Source of the DNA: Pegea sp. RAD2-039
Taxonomy: Eukaryota > Chordata > Thaliacea > Salpida > Salpidae
DNA length: 64,000 nucleotides
Assembly (NCBI GenBank): GCA_034620365.1
Contig: JAQGEQ010000318.1
Location: 405,570 to 469,569, forward strand
Direction of reading: 5' to 3'
The translations under genes were made by a program, and so were the position numbers. Below are positions 37,316-51,315 of the stretch, piece after piece. The notes beneath the pieces were generated by a model, which had not been told where the DNA came from, did no database searches, and worked only from the letters and a program-made list of their open reading frames with translations. Numbering within the stretch: the stretch's first letter is position 1; the number at the start of each line of letters is the position of its first letter.

Positions 37316-39007
37316 TAAATAAATTTTACTAGTAGATTGCTGTGAAGTTTATTTTCAGTATAAAGTTGCTTTTGAGGTCGTGTTTATTTTCAAAAACAAC
37401 TGATGCTGATGTTTTTATGATTTTATTTCTTGTTGATTCATTTGAAACATTTAGTAGAATTGATTTATTATTGAAAGATGTTGAATCAACTTAGTAAAAC
37501 GCGTTGATGTCGTTTATTTCAGAAGATCATTATCCTCTACTGACTTTAGGAAAGTTTGAAAATCTTCCTTTGATCATCTGTTTTAGAGCCTGAGATGTTG
37601 ATGATTCTAATTCAAAGTTCTTTACAGTAATATCAGCCAGGGTTTACATAGTTTAGGTGATGCTAGAGAATTTTGTTTTGAAGTTATTCTTCATTTAAGA
37701 AATTTGAATATTTTGTTTAGTTTGATATTTCAAAGTTTGTTTTAGTTACATTAGCATATGAGACTTACTAAGCTTTAATCTCATTTATCAAGTCTTCTTT
37801 TAGGAGGTCAACTTTTAAACAAGTCCTTAGTTTCAGCATGTATCTTGGTACTTGGTAAATCTAAGCTACTTTTACTTGGTTTATTGATCATTTTACATTC
37901 TTTACACAACTACGTAAGAAAACTGAAAAAACCAGTAGCCTCTTTTTGGCATTTTTCATCTTACACAGAAGATTAAATGCTTAATTCGTCATGCAATATT
38001 TGAAATGACTCCATGCTTCACAGTAAATGTAATATACTCGTGATAATTACTTATCATTGATGCTATCTAAGCATATATCATAAGTGATAGATGTATTAGG
38101 CTCTTTCTGTAATATGTCAGTATCAATTATAAAGTATAACATATAAGCTTATTCAAATAATATAATAAATATGGCCACAATTTCCGATTAGTAATATTTA
38201 TATAAACGTAATTAAGACTTCTAAAATAAATAGATTTGAATAAGTTAACTGTTTATTAGTAGTAAGTTTTGATTGTTTTTAATCAAACATGAAGTTAAAC
38301 GCAAGCAGGTTATTGATTAGCTTTCAAAGTGAGTAAAAAATGGTTTGTCTACGATGCTAGGAAAAGAAATTCTTTTATGATTATTGAAGTGTAACCATTG
38401 ATTTTGCTCAATGTCAGGATATTTGCATCGCATATGTCTTCTTGATCTTCTTTTTCTCCATCACTTGGTTAACATTTCTTTGAGATTAGGCAATCTGCAA
38501 GTTTTTTATTGTTTCTAAGCTAATCAAGTTGTAAAGTGACAAATAGTAGTCACAAAATCAGAATCATAAAATCAGAAATAACAAATTTATTAATTTGTGA
38601 ATTGCTTTTAATATTCTACATAATAGAAGGTAATTTATTTGTTGCAATTCTTGTAAAATCAAATGTTATGAAACGGCATCATACAAATTCAAGAAATGGA
38701 ATACAAACAGTTAAAAAAACTGCAAATTAGAAAATATTGACAATTTTCTTTTACAGAAGACTTTTTTCAAGTCAAACTTGATTTTAATCACAAACAGATT
38801 AGATATATTTTTTCATCACTACAAAATTCTTTCAGTTTAAATGAAGATTGATGTCAAATAGCAACTAAACAAAACATCTAATTTAATAAATTTCGTATTA
38901 TTGATTATTACACTGATGTTTAAGAAGTTAAAACATACTATTTATTCATTTCAATCATACTTAAATCTAACTTTGTTACTTACCCTTTTAGAAAACTAAA
39001 ATTTTAT
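37316..39007. other. Spacer B of unit 5
   Basis: Second copy of spacer B. Minus-strand protein-like traces are better kept here than in unit 2: near 37530-37650 ADITVKNFELESSTSQALKQ continues to a stop after KVSRG, and 37808-37891 encodes MINKPSKSSLDLPSTKIHAE followed by TKDLFKS. The + ORF at 38536-38730 starts at GTG and diverges at its end. The junction to the next upstream block lies about 70 bp further into the block than in unit 3. Confidence 0.5.
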
Positions 39008-42000
39008 ACAATTAATATTTTTACAATAATACAATTTAGCAAAAACTGAATTTGATTTTCAAAACTTTCTTATAAGAGTTTCTATGAGGCTATAAATTTA
39101 TCAGGAATTGTGCAAAAATGAAAGTTCTATGGTCGTATATGTTTGCAGCTGTAACTTTTTCAAATATTATCAGAGATTTATAGTAGTGAGTGCATATGCT
39201 AGAAGCATAAAGTTTGAAAGGTGGTAATTACTTCAGTTTTTTTATGTCAAAGCTTCGTATTCGAAAGCTGATGAAAGCATTACATTAAGCAAGTTTAGTT
39301 TAATAAGCTCATATCAATGTAAGATGGTTTACTAAATTCTTTGATAAAGAAAATAAGAATTTTGAAAAAAGAATATAGAAACTATCACGATGATTATCTA
39401 GGTTAAAATTCAATTAATTGTCTAAAGTTGTTTTGTTTCCACAAATATTTCTCTTTGTTTAATAGATTAGTGGTTAGATTTACCTCCACAGTTTATAAAA
39501 CCTAATATTTGACTATTTTAAAATTTCAATTCATTTTAGTGTAACCAACCATTATCCTTATAATAATAATGAAAGTTCTAGAAAAGTAATATTTTTTACT
39601 TTTTATATAATTTATCGTATTTGGGTCATAAGATAAGATTTTAAAGAAATAATAATGAAATCAAAATAAAATATTTGGAAAGTAGTTAGAAAAGATTCTT
39701 GTTGAAGTAGTTAATAATCAATTCTAAACTAAACTGAGATTTTCAAAGACGTTACAGTGTTCACTTTCAGTAAAAGTTTAATTTTTACATTTTTATTTAG
39801 GAAATATTGATGTAAGTTATTGTTATAAAACATTTCAGTTTAAACAAAACTGACAAATAATTTCAAAACTTTTATTAATTCATGCTTTTACAAACCACAT
39901 TTATATAAATAATGAAATTTTAAAGTTAATAAATCATTATTACCAAGCAACTATACAAAAAATTGGGTTTCAGTTTATCTAAGAATCATTTTTCTATCAT
40001 TGTTCATTATTAAATGTCAACCAGAATGTTGATCTTAAAACAGCCGAAAATTGAAGAAAATAAACTTCCAGAATTTTTAAATAAATGTTTTACTACTAAT
40101 TAGATGGAATAACAACGAATTAGAAAAAGGTTAAATCGATTGTATATAAAAATGTGGTTTATAAAATTTAGATAGATTCCAACTTTGTCGTCAAAGATAC
40201 AAAATATTTATACTTGATAAAGAGTAATGTTTCCTAACGAACGCTGAAGTTATCTTTCCAAACTGTGAAGGAATATAGTTGTTTCAAAAAAAGGTGTAAT
40301 AGTAAACCATGAAAGAAAATTTTTATTTATTGATCTCGAATTTACTTTTCATATCATAAACATCTATATAATAGACTTCTATTGTAAATTCAATAAATAT
40401 ATATAATTGAATTTCAATAGAGAAAGTATCAATTTCTTTCTATCTACATAGCTTATAAAATTCAGCAGAAATTCTTTTAGTTGTTTAATAATTAATTTTC
40501 AGAGTTTTATTTACATTTTGAAAAAATAAATTAAAATAACTGTTTGACTTTATTGTTGTAAATAGTAAAAGATAATCCCTTTAATAATCTCTTCAGCGAC
40601 TTTTCATCAGCCACCTCATGATAGCATCATGAAGCTTATTTCGGCTCACCAATAACATCCTTAATACCATTAGAAGCTGATATCAGCATCTGCATCAGTA
40701 GGACACCTGGTACATTTAATTTGGCATAATACAAAGCTATCTTTTAAAACCAAGGCGACCATTTATAGAGCGTTTGTCTCTTGTACGCTATCGTACGTTA
40801 GCAAAACATGGACTTTGTCGAAAGCTAAAGAAATTAAAATAAAGACGTTCTATTTTCCATTTTTCTTGTCTCTGTCAAAAATTGAATTTAACGTGACAGA
40901 AAAAGATGTCAAACTAGAAAGTTTTGAAGCAAACTAATCTGACAACAATGTACATCATGCTAAACAACAAAGGCTTCACATGCTCTACTACTTTTACTAT
41001 TAATTTCAGAAAGGTCTTAAACAAATTATTTATTCTAGTTACTATATAATGTTAATTATGAAAATGATTTTTCAATTTCTTTCAACAAGTTAGAGAAAAT
41101 AAAAATATTTTTCTAATTTTCTAGATTGATTTATTTTTGAAATTATTTTGTAGCGTTTTACGTTTTTCTAATTTCGAATTATTCTAACTTTTCCTGATGA
41201 GTCTTCTTATATGCTTTTAACAAATGTTAATATTATTTATTATTATTTAACATATATTTTAATTATTCATTTATAGATTTACAAAATTCAACTTATACTA
41301 CTTTTATTTATAACTACCTATAATATAATTGTAAAATATTTTGCCGCCGACGTAAATGGTTTTCATCATTCGTTTTCAGATTACTGTCATCTGCTAATTA
41401 ACTACTTGTAGCTAGCGTCTATCATTCTTGTACTTGTCATTATTCTTACTTGTCTTCTTATTACTTTGAATAAATCTCTTTATAAGAATTATCTTTACTT
41501 TCTTTAAAAAATTTATCATCGTTTTGTTTATCTAATATTTTTTTAATTTTTGGAAAACAGTTTTAATTAATCTTTTTCTAAATTTTTCCTTTTATATCAA
41601 ACTTTTTTAATTTATTTTAGTGAAATATTTTTCTTTTAATTTTAATGATGCTTCTTGATTAAATCGTTTCTATAATTTAATACATTTTCTTATGATTTTA
41701 TATTTTTGTATTTGAATTTAACTTGTTTAAACTTGGTGGTTTATGATTATAATAATTACTTTTTATCAAAATATGTTCGGCGTTTTACTGTTACAAGTTC
41801 TAAAAAAATTATTTTAAAAGTTTTATAAAAATTGCTAATATTTAATTCAAATACTTTTTTTCTTTTGAGATTATTTATTATTTATTTTAGATTATTTATC
41901 CGATATTTCAATTTATTTGGTAGTTTTAAAATTAAACTGTTTATATAAATTAACTAATTCATTTATATAACATCAGCAGTTGGTAGATTTTCTAAACTTG

Positions 42001-42014
42001 TTAATTACATCAAA
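39008..42014 (+). other. Unit 6 upstream block
   Basis: Upstream block entered from spacer B, lacking its first tens of bases (no ggtcagcattt). It holds the LINE relic, the GC-rich element near 41341 and the TATA-like pair. I see no supported gene. Confidence 0.65.
40672..40889 (+). mobile_element. Decayed LINE fragment, unit 6
   Basis: Same reverse-transcriptase remnant, TLSKAKEIK version as in units 1 and 2. Confidence 0.6.
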
Positions 42015-44854
42015 ATGGTCGATAGATCAAATAGCAAAGTTGTTTTCGATTCATATATGCCACCTACAGATGATAAAAGGTTAGTAGAATTTCGTGTCTT
42101 CACTTAAAATTGTTCGCTAAGAAAACTTACTTTAAATTCACTTTTTATTTAAAATAAACACAGATTAGAAAATTATTTATGTTGCATCTAAAAAGATTAA
42201 TAACTTAAATTTTATCAATTTTAAATTGTAATTATTATATTTCTAATTTGTTTTAGAGTCATTTTAGTGTTACTCAATCATATAAAAGAATTTAAATTTT
42301 ATTGTTTTATTTATTTATAAATTTAAGAACTGAATTAAGTATTTTTGATTTTAATTATTCACTTTTTTATTTTTATCAAACTTGTTTCTAATTCTTTAAT
42401 TATAATTTGATACTAAAGTAAATTATACTTTTAATAATTTTAGAGATGAAGTTTCGGAAGTTGATAATTGTACAAATCTTCATCAACTTAAACTGAATGA
42501 CTCTTCTGAAGATTCTCAGATTCATGATGTTAGCATCAAAGTGAAATTAACTGAATTTGAAAGAAGTTTCAATTGTGACAAACGTATATTAGTTGCTGCT
42601 TCACCTTATTTTGAAGCAATGTTTCGTGGTAAGTTAGATTCAAGATTCAACTTCAATTGTGAAAATAACTGAATATACAAAAAACTATTTGAATTTATTA
42701 AGGTGGTGGATTTAAAGAATCATATTCTCGTGAAGTTACCTTAAATGAGGTAGACCCAAATGTATTCTCTGATCTTCTAGGATACATTTACACAAACAAA
42801 ATACAAATCAATGAAGAAAACGTTGAGAAACTGATGATTGCAGATTCCATCTATCAAATAAATGGCTTAGAGAAGTTATGTAGCAAGTAAGCTAGTTTTT
42901 TCAAATCAGTTTCTTTCAATAGTTTTTGTAATTATACTTTATCAATTACAGCTTTTTGGAAAGTCAAATAGAGATTTCCAACTGCTTCGAATTTTCAACA
43001 TTTGCTGAGAATTATGGATTTTTGGAGCTTTCAACGAAAATAGGAAAATTTATTGGAAAAAACTTTATAGAAGTAAGAAAATAGAGAAATGATATTTTCT
43101 TGGCTAAAACATTTTAAGTAGAAAGATTTTTTCTACTTCATCAAGCTTAAATATTTATGAAATATTTACTTGCTTCGTTATTTCTACTGATTTTGTTCTT
43201 TTCATATTTAATAAGAAAACTTTTTGATTGATTTCATGATATTTACCAGATTTCAAAAAGTGATGAATTCAAATTACAACCAGACTCTGTAATTTGTAAA
43301 ATAATTTCAAAAGATGAGCTTCATGTGATTTGTGAATCCCAAGTATTCAATGCTCTTTTAGATTGGATCAAATATGATTTAACTTCAAGAAAACATTGTT
43401 TAAATAAATTAATTAAGAACGTAAGTATCTAGAAACTATAAAGTTGTAGACTTGTGAGTATAAAATTGTGATTTCTCTAGGTACGATGCCATTTAATAAA
43501 TCCAAATTTTATTTCGATGAAATTAGAAAGTTGTAATGTAATTAGAGATACTTGTTATGAGTATCTCAGCAAGGTCCTTGATGACCTCAAAGCTTACATC
43601 CCAATTGAAAGTAAGCCAAGACAACTTGATATTTGGCAGGTAAGATTATTTAATTAAATACTTTTCACTTCAACCACTGAAATATGACGTCACAGGTGAT
43701 CTACATCATTGGTAAATTCAATAGATCTGATGAGAAATCTTTGGAAAGTGTAAAGTTCCGTTTGTCTGAAACAGATGTTTGGTTTAAACTTCCGAAGATA
43801 TGTCTTTCAAGAACTGAGAGATCTGTTGTCATCAACGGTTTCATTTATATTATAAAGATGAATGGTCATTTGGAAAGGTTAGAAGCATGAAGCAAATGAT
43901 GACATCATCATTGCAAACTAAATATGACGTCATCACATTTCTAGATACGACCCAATTTTAAATGAGTGGAAGAAGTGCAAAAGTTTAGACGGTCGATTGT
44001 ATTGGCCGAAAATGGAAGTTATTGAAAATGAATTGTATCTTTTTCAAGGTGGTATTGAAAACAGATTGATGAAGTGAGTGATGAAATGACATTTCAACCA
44101 AAACTTTATATTCCAAAAACTCTTTTGTTATTTCCAGATACGATCCGATCACTGATGAATGGACGCAAAGAGCTTCATTAAATAGATATTGTCTCTTTTT
44201 CGGTTGTGCTGTCTTCAACCGGATGTTGTATGTTGTCGGTGGTTACGGTTTGTATAACCCAGTTTCTTGTGTGGAGAAATATGATCCACAGAAGGACGAA
44301 TGGAGTTCTGTAAAGTCGATGTTGACAGCTCAAAGTTATCTAGGTATTTTCTGATGACGTCACGATGACGTTTTGATCTTATGATGGTAACTAATTTTAA
44401 AATCATTAAAGCTGTAGTCACGCTTGGCAACTATATCTACGCCATTGGTGGTTTGAATTACGGAGAAGGAAATTTAAAAACTGTTGAAAGATACGATGTC
44501 CTCAATGATAATTGGGAGTTTGTAGCAAGTATGAAATATGCAAGAGAAGATCCAAAAGCTGTTGTCTTTAATAAGAAGATTTATGTTTTTGGTAAAACTT
44601 TTCTTATGTTTCGAATTGAAAAATTTTTTGATAAAATGTTTATGATGTTTACAATAATTTGCATAATTGTGATGAGCTTGTTGATTGTTTCAGGAGGTTA
44701 TTATGGAGGAGAAGATGATCTTAAAATTGTCGAATGTTACAATGAAGTAACAAACGAATGGAAAGAAGTTGCAAGTACGAATGAAAGGATTTATCAAGTC
44801 ATAGTCAGTTACCAACCATATCTTCCTGACATATGTGTAAATTTCCCATTTTAA
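42015..44854 (+). CDS. Gene 6: BTB-BACK-Kelch protein (KLHL-like), 580 aa
   Basis: Eleven exons: 42015-42079, 42444-42628, 42703-42886, 42952-43072, 43250-43420, 43481-43639, 43696-43877, 43945-44073, 44138-44343, 44412-44591, 44694-44854. Phases agree across 581 codons. Exon 8 is the short form (129 nt). Cassettes: GKFNRSDEK, SRTER (as gene 2), NRYCLFFG, YGLYNPVS, LNYGEGNLK (as genes 3 and 5), GYYGGEDDLKI (close to gene 1). Distinctive changes: LTAQSYL where others have LTPRSYL, LDIWQ for LDIRQ before the propeller, and YQPYLPD for YQPCVPD near the C-terminus. Intron 10 (44592-44693) is 102 bp and open. Confidence 0.9.
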
Positions 44855-47526
44855 TAAATAAATTTTACTAGTAGATTGCTGTGAAGTTTATTTTCAGTAT
44901 AAAGTTGCTTTTGAGGTCGTGTTTATTTTCAGAAATATTTAGAATAAAATCAAAATGTTCTTTCATGAATATTTTCATATTTTTTATTGTTTGATAATAT
45001 ACAAAATATAAAAAAGTTTGTTAGAATTTAGAGATTTATTTTAATCATCAAATCAGATCTTTTTTGTTTGAAGTTATTTAGAAATTGAAGTTCATTAAAT
45101 TTTTAACAAATTTTTGTCTAATAAGAAACAAATTCTGTGAAATTAGAAAATTTATTAACGATACATCTTATAGTGAAGTTCTAAACAAAAGTAGGATTTG
45201 ATTAATTACTAAAAGTTAACGATTTAAAGATTTGTTCATTCGTCATTTTCGACATAAACGAAAACGCATTCAGTTCTGACTACAAAATTTTATAATAAAT
45301 TGTTTAATCAAGATAAAAACTAAAAAAATATTTCACTTGATTCAACAAAATTTTACAACTTTTATAAATATTTTTATAAGTATCATTGACCTCGTCAATG
45401 ATTTCATATAACATGATACCATGTTTCAAGGTTCTTGTGGTTTATTCTGTACATTAGTCTGACTTTCTCATTATTATTTCTTTGAATATTATGATGAGAT
45501 AAAATGTTAGGGGCTCTGAAACTCGCCCAGAAACACAAACAGATTCACAAGGTTCTCTTATTATAGATTTTATGGTGATAACCAGAATTACATACAGATA
45601 GATATTTGAGGTTTTTAAACTTGTGGCCTGAAACATTTGCAGCGATGATATTGACCTCAATAATAAAAGCAATTACAGCAAATAACTTCTATTTTTATCT
45701 GAAAAATAATTTCCTGGTGAGAGTTAACTCAAAGAATTTAAAGAATATTAACTTCACTAAACAAATTTGTCAAACTATTTTACTTGCTTATAATATTATA
45801 CAAAGAGAAAGTTTCTACAATTAGTTTACTATTTTAATGTATGCTCTTTACTTATAATAATATCAGAATAGTGAACACTGTTTCAAAGTTTTTATTAACA
45901 TCAAATTTATCAAACTGAATATAAAGTATTAAGTTAAAAACAGACTAATATCTGATAATATGTCAAGTTAAAAATATACAAAATTTGTAAATTGTACATA
46001 TTTGACTGTTCATTATACATATCAAATTAACACATTAAAAGGCTTTCAATGCTAAAATATTAACAAAAAATATTGAATAGTTTATTTATACTAATTATTA
46101 GCTAAAACATCACAGAAAAAAGCTTTTAAAATAAAGCATTTCCAAAATTATTGAAATGTTAAATCATATAAAAACTTAAACTTGCTTTTTAGATCTTTCA
46201 AAATTGATTTGGTTCAATTATTTGAGTTAATCAGGAAATTAAAGAAGACTTTAAAATAAAAAAACAATCTTTCGGAACTAGATTGAAAAGTTTAGCTTGA
46301 AAAATTTTAACAACTAAAGCTGATAAAAATAATAATTGAAATTAATAATCTTTTTGAAAATAGTTAAAACACTTTTTCACTGTAATTTCTAAAAGTGGAA
46401 CAGAGATACTCATGAGAAAAGTTATGTGATTTTTGAAGAGATCTTGCTGATATAAAATATTTGTTTTTGTTAAAACAATTGTTTGATTTATAAAATGTTA
46501 CAAAATAAGTCTTGAAAACGCTCAAGTCACAAAGAAAACGGTTTGAAAAAGTTTAATTAAAATGCTGAATATTCTGAAGGGAATTGTCATCTATTGAGAA
46601 ACCATCAAATTATGAGTTTTAATAACTTCTGTTATTCTCATTTGACAGGTTTTCTTATCTGACTACAAATCGTCAGACTTTTGTCCAGCTGTTGATACAG
46701 AATTAATAATTTTAAGAAATCAAATATAACAAGTTTTACTTTTACAGCTTAAATTAAAATTTCCTGATAATCATTTCAATACAAACTGTATGTCCTCTTC
46801 TTGTGCAACAAAAACTTTTTACATTTCTGCTTAATTTTTTTAAAGTAATTTTACTTACGACAAAAATTGAATATTTTGTAGAAAGACCCTTCGTGAACAT
46901 ATGAAGAATAACCCATAAAATCAAAAAACGCAATTCCACTTTGCTTATGCTTATTTTCTTTCCTATTTTCAAAACACGAAAAATTGAAATTGGATATAGA
47001 GGATACAACTTTAGATTTTAATGTCTTGTTTATAAACTGGTTTAATTTTAGTTGTTTACTCAATTTTCACGGGAAATAACTTTATCTTTACAAGTAATTT
47101 CATTTGAAAACTTTTTAGTAAAAAATTAACATAAGGGTAGATATTTGAAACCGTTTAAAAAATTTAACACAAAGTTATAAACTTACTGTCTATAAATATA
47201 TAATAATCCTAAACATGATAAAAGTTTAACTGGATTTAGATAACAAATTTAGAAGCAAACATTTTATCAGATCTTCATCTTTTTGTTTATCAGTAACTAC
47301 TTCTTTTGCAGGACTTTTGGTAACATTATCATCAGTTACTGGGAAAGTTTCAGGTTTTGGCGATGTCAAAAATTATAAATTAAATGATTTCAGATAAATA
47401 TATTTAAATATATATATATTGAATAGATATAGAAAGTTATAAGTTGCAAAAAATCAAGACTAATAATAATTTTATTTATGGTAATTTAATTTTTTTATAC
47501 ATTGTTACAAAAGCTCGATAATAAGA

Positions 47527-47823
47527 TCAAGAAATTATAGCAAATAGACCAGATCGTCTTCTAGACCCAAAAATTATGCTTACTAATTGGTGTTGAAGTA
47601 CCAAGTGATGCAAATGTAAGTAAAAAGGTACTACTTGATATTGAAGTACCAAGTGATGCAAATGTAAGTAAAAAGGTACTACTTGATATTGAAGTACCAA
47701 GTGGTGCAAATGTAAGTATGATTTTACACATTTTACACAAACAACTTTTACTGTCTGATATCCCCCACAAACTAAGCATCGCATCTTAACCGCTTTACTG
47801 CAATTAACTTCGTTCCACTTCAT
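47527..47823 (-). CDS. Hypothetical CxxC protein with 16-aa repeats, unit 6
   Basis: A 98-codon version with one extra repeat. YLHLHHLVLQYQVVPF occurs twice, followed by a diverged third (YLHLHHLVLQHQLVSI). The CLVC and CVKC pairs are kept. The repeat gain adds exactly 16 codons to the unit 1 version. Family unknown. Confidence 0.27.
   Translation of the reverse strand: MKWNEVNCSKAVKMRCLVCGGYQTVKVVCVKCVKSYLHLHHLVLQYQVVPFYLHLHHLVLQYQVVPFYLHLHHLVLQHQLVSIIFGSRRRSGLFAIIS
47593..47720. repeat. 48-bp minisatellite, 2.7 copies, unit 6
   Basis: Repeats at 47593-47640, 47641-47688 and a partial 47689-47720. Units 1, 3 and 7 have one fewer. Confidence 0.8.
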
Positions 47824-48254
47824 TAATCTTTAATTTTATTCACTAAAAAATAAATGAGTTAAATATTGTTACAGGGTTAAGTTTTTGAACAGATTTTAAA
47901 TTTGATATTTTACAATTTACTTTTGTATTTGTTTTTACAGAAGAATTATCTATAGAAATATCTTAAGGTAACCTAGAGGTATTTTTTGGACGATGCTAAC
48001 TGCTATAATTTGCAAAGAACAAAGTTTGTCGGTGAATTTGTCAAGAAATTTCATGTTTAGTAAAAACGCTGTTTGTTAATTTACTTTTTGATAAAATTAA
48101 TCTAAAACTAACTACAAAAGATTGGTCTCGACCTGTCAAAGTAACGTGGTCTGATATTCGAGTTCCTCTCTTGTTTAAATTACAGAAACGAGAACTACGT
48201 ATGTCAGTCATCAATCAAACATATCCAAAAATTAATTCAACTTACTATGTAACT

Positions 48255-51200
48255 TGGTCAGCATTTACAGTCATTACACGTGTAACTTCATTTTGTATTT
48301 TTACAGTATTACGTTTTAACCAAAACTGAATTTGATTTAAAAATTTATTATAAGAGTTTCTATGAGGCTATAAAGTATTCAGGAATTGTGCAAAAATGAA
48401 AGTCCATGGTCGTATATGTTTGCAGCTGTAACTTTTTCAAATATTATCAGAGATTTATAGTAGTAAGTGCATATGCTGGAAGCATAAAGTTTGAAAGGTG
48501 GTTACTACTTCAGTTTTTTGACGTCAAGGCTTCGTATTCGAAAGCTGATGAAAGCATTACATTAAGCAAGTTTAGTTTAATAAGCTCATATCAATGTAAG
48601 ATGGTTTACTAAATTATTTGATAAAGAAAGTAAAAATTTCAAAATATAGACTATAGAAACTATCACGATGATTATCTAGGTTAAAATTCAATCAAATGTC
48701 TAAAGTTATTTTATTTCTATAAATATTTCTCTTTGTTTAATAAATTATTGGTTAGATTTACCTCCACAGTTTATAAAACCTAATATTTGACTATATTAAA
48801 ATTTCAAGTCATTTTAGTGTAACCAACTAATATCCTTATAATAATAATGAAAGTTTTAGAAAAGTAAAATTTTTTACTTTTTATAAAATTTATCGTATTT
48901 GGGTCATAAGATAAGATTTTAAACAAATAATAATGAAATCAAAATAAAATATTTGGAAAGTAGTTAGAAAATATTCTTGTTGAAATAGTTAATAATCAAT
49001 TGTAAACTAAACTGAGTTTTTTAAAGACGTTTCAGTGTTCACTTTCAGTAAAAGTTCAATTTTGACATCTGTATTTAGGAAATATTGATGTAAGTAATTG
49101 TTATAAAATATTTCAGTTTAAACGAAACTGACAAATAATTTCAAAACTTTTATTAATTCATGCTTTTACAAACCACATTTATATAAATAATGAAATTTTA
49201 AAGTTAATAAATCATTATTACCAAACAACTATACAAAAAATTAGGTTTCAGTTGATCTAAGATTCATTTTTCTATCATTGTTCATTATTAAATGTTGACC
49301 AGAATGTTGATCTTAAAACAGCAGAAAATTGAAGAAAATAAACTTCCAGAATTTTTAGATAAATGTTTTTACTACTAATTAGATGGAATAACAACGAACT
49401 TCTTTTTAGAGAAAAGTTAAATCAGTTGTATATAAAAATGTTGCTTATAAAATTTAGATAGATTCCAACTTTGTCGTCAAAGATACAAAATATTTATACT
49501 TGATTAAGAGTAATGTTTCCTATCTAACGCTGAAGTTGTCTTTCCAAACTATAAATGAATATAGTTGTTTCAAAAAAAGGTGTAATAGTAAACCATGAGA
49601 AAAAATTTTTATTTATTGATCTCGAATTTGCTTTTCATATCATAAACATCTATATAATAGACTTCTATTGTAAATTCAATAAATATATATAATTGAATTT
49701 CAATAGAGTAAGTATCAATTTCTTTCTATCTACATAGCTTATAAAATTCAGCAGAAATTCTTTTAGTTGTTTAATAATTAATTTTCAGAGTTTTATTTAC
49801 ATTTTGAAAAAATAAATTAAAATAACTGTTTGACTTTATTGTTGTAAATAGTAAAAGATAATCCCTTTAATAATCTCTTCAGCGACTTTTCATCAGCCAC
49901 CTCATGATAGCATCATGAAGCTTATTTCGGCTCACCAATAACATCCTTAGAACCATTAGAAGCTGATATCAGCATCTGCATCAGTAGGACACCTGGTACA
50001 TTTAATTTGGCATAATACAAAGCTATCTTTTAAAACCAAGGCGACCATTTAGAGAGTGTTTGTCTCTTGTACGCTATCGTACGTTAGCAAAACATGGACT
50101 TTGTCGAAAGCTAAAGAAATTAAAATAAAGACGTTCTATTTTCCATTTTTCTTGTCTCTGTCAAAAATAAATTTTAACGTGACAGCAAAAGATCTCAAAC
50201 TAGAAAGTTTTGAAGCAAACTAATCTGACAACAATGTAGTTCATGCTAAACATCAAACGCTTCACATGCTCTACTACTTTTACTAATAATTTCAGAAAGG
50301 TCTTAAACAAATTATTTATTCTAGTTACTATATAATGTTAATTATGAACATTTTTTTTTCAATTTCTTTCAACAAGTTAGGGAAAATAAAAATAATTTTC
50401 TAATTTTCTAGAGTGATTAATTTTTGAAATTATTTTGTAGCGTTTTACGTTTTTCTAATTTCGAATTATTTTAACTTTTCCTGATGAGTCTTCTTATATG
50501 CTTTTAACAAATGTTAATATTATTTATTATTATTTAACATATATTGTAATTATTCATTTATAGATTTACAAAATTCAACTTATACTACTTTTATTTATAA
50601 CTACCTATAATAAAATTGTAAAATATTTTGCCGCCGACGTAAATGGTTTTCATCATTCGTTTTCAGATTACTGTCATCTGCTAATTAACTACTTGTAACT
50701 AGCGTCTATCATTCTTGTAGTTGTCATTATTCTTAGTTGTCTTCTAATTACTTTGAATAAATCTCTTTATAAGAATTATCTTTACTTTCATTGAAAAATT
50801 TACCATCGTTTTGTTTTATCTAATATTTTTTTAATTTTTGGAAAACATTTTTAATTAATCTTTTTCTAAATTTTTTTTTTTATATCAAACTTTTTTAATT
50901 TATTTTAGTAAAATATTTTCTTTTAATTTTAATGATGCTACTTGATTAAATCGTTTCTATAATTTAATATATTTTCTTATCACTTTAGATTTTTGTATTT
51001 AAATTTAACTTGTTTAAACTTGGTAGTTTATGATTATAATAATTACTTTTTATCAAAATATGTTCGGCGTTTTACTGTTACAAGTTCTAAAAAATTTATT
51101 TTAAAAGTTTTAAAAAAATTGCTAATATTTAATTCAAATACTTTTTTTCTTTTGATATTATTTATTTTAGATTATTTATTATTTATTTTAGATTATTTAT

Positions 51201-51315
51201 CCGATATTTCAATTTATTTGGTAGTTTTAAAATTAAACTGTTTATATAAATCAACTAATTCATTTATATAACATCAACAGTTGATAGATTTTCTAAACTT
51301 GTTGATTGCATCAAA
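48255..51315 (+). other. Unit 7 upstream block
   Basis: Full-length block with LINE relic, GC-rich element near 50628 and TATA-like pair. Near 49392 an 8-bp insert (ttcttttt) is unique to this unit. The ORF at 48406-48612 is open only here because of a one-base loss in agtccatgg, so I do not call it. Confidence 0.65.
49959..50177 (+). mobile_element. Decayed LINE fragment, unit 7
   Basis: A mosaic of versions: upstream part as in unit 6 (TLSKAKEIK), downstream part (acagcaaaagatctc) as in units 3 to 5. This suggests recombination inside the relic. Confidence 0.6.

Larger units (their letters stand above)
44855..48254. other. Spacer A of unit 6
   Basis: Complete spacer A with hairpin at 45383-45401, + ORF at 45606-45824, minus ORFs at 46754-47063 and the longest CxxC ORF at 47527-47823. 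Confidence 0.5.

Noticed and set aside
48406..48612. 68-codon + ORF in unit 7 upstream block
   Set aside because: Open only in this unit through a single-base loss. Other units have stops.
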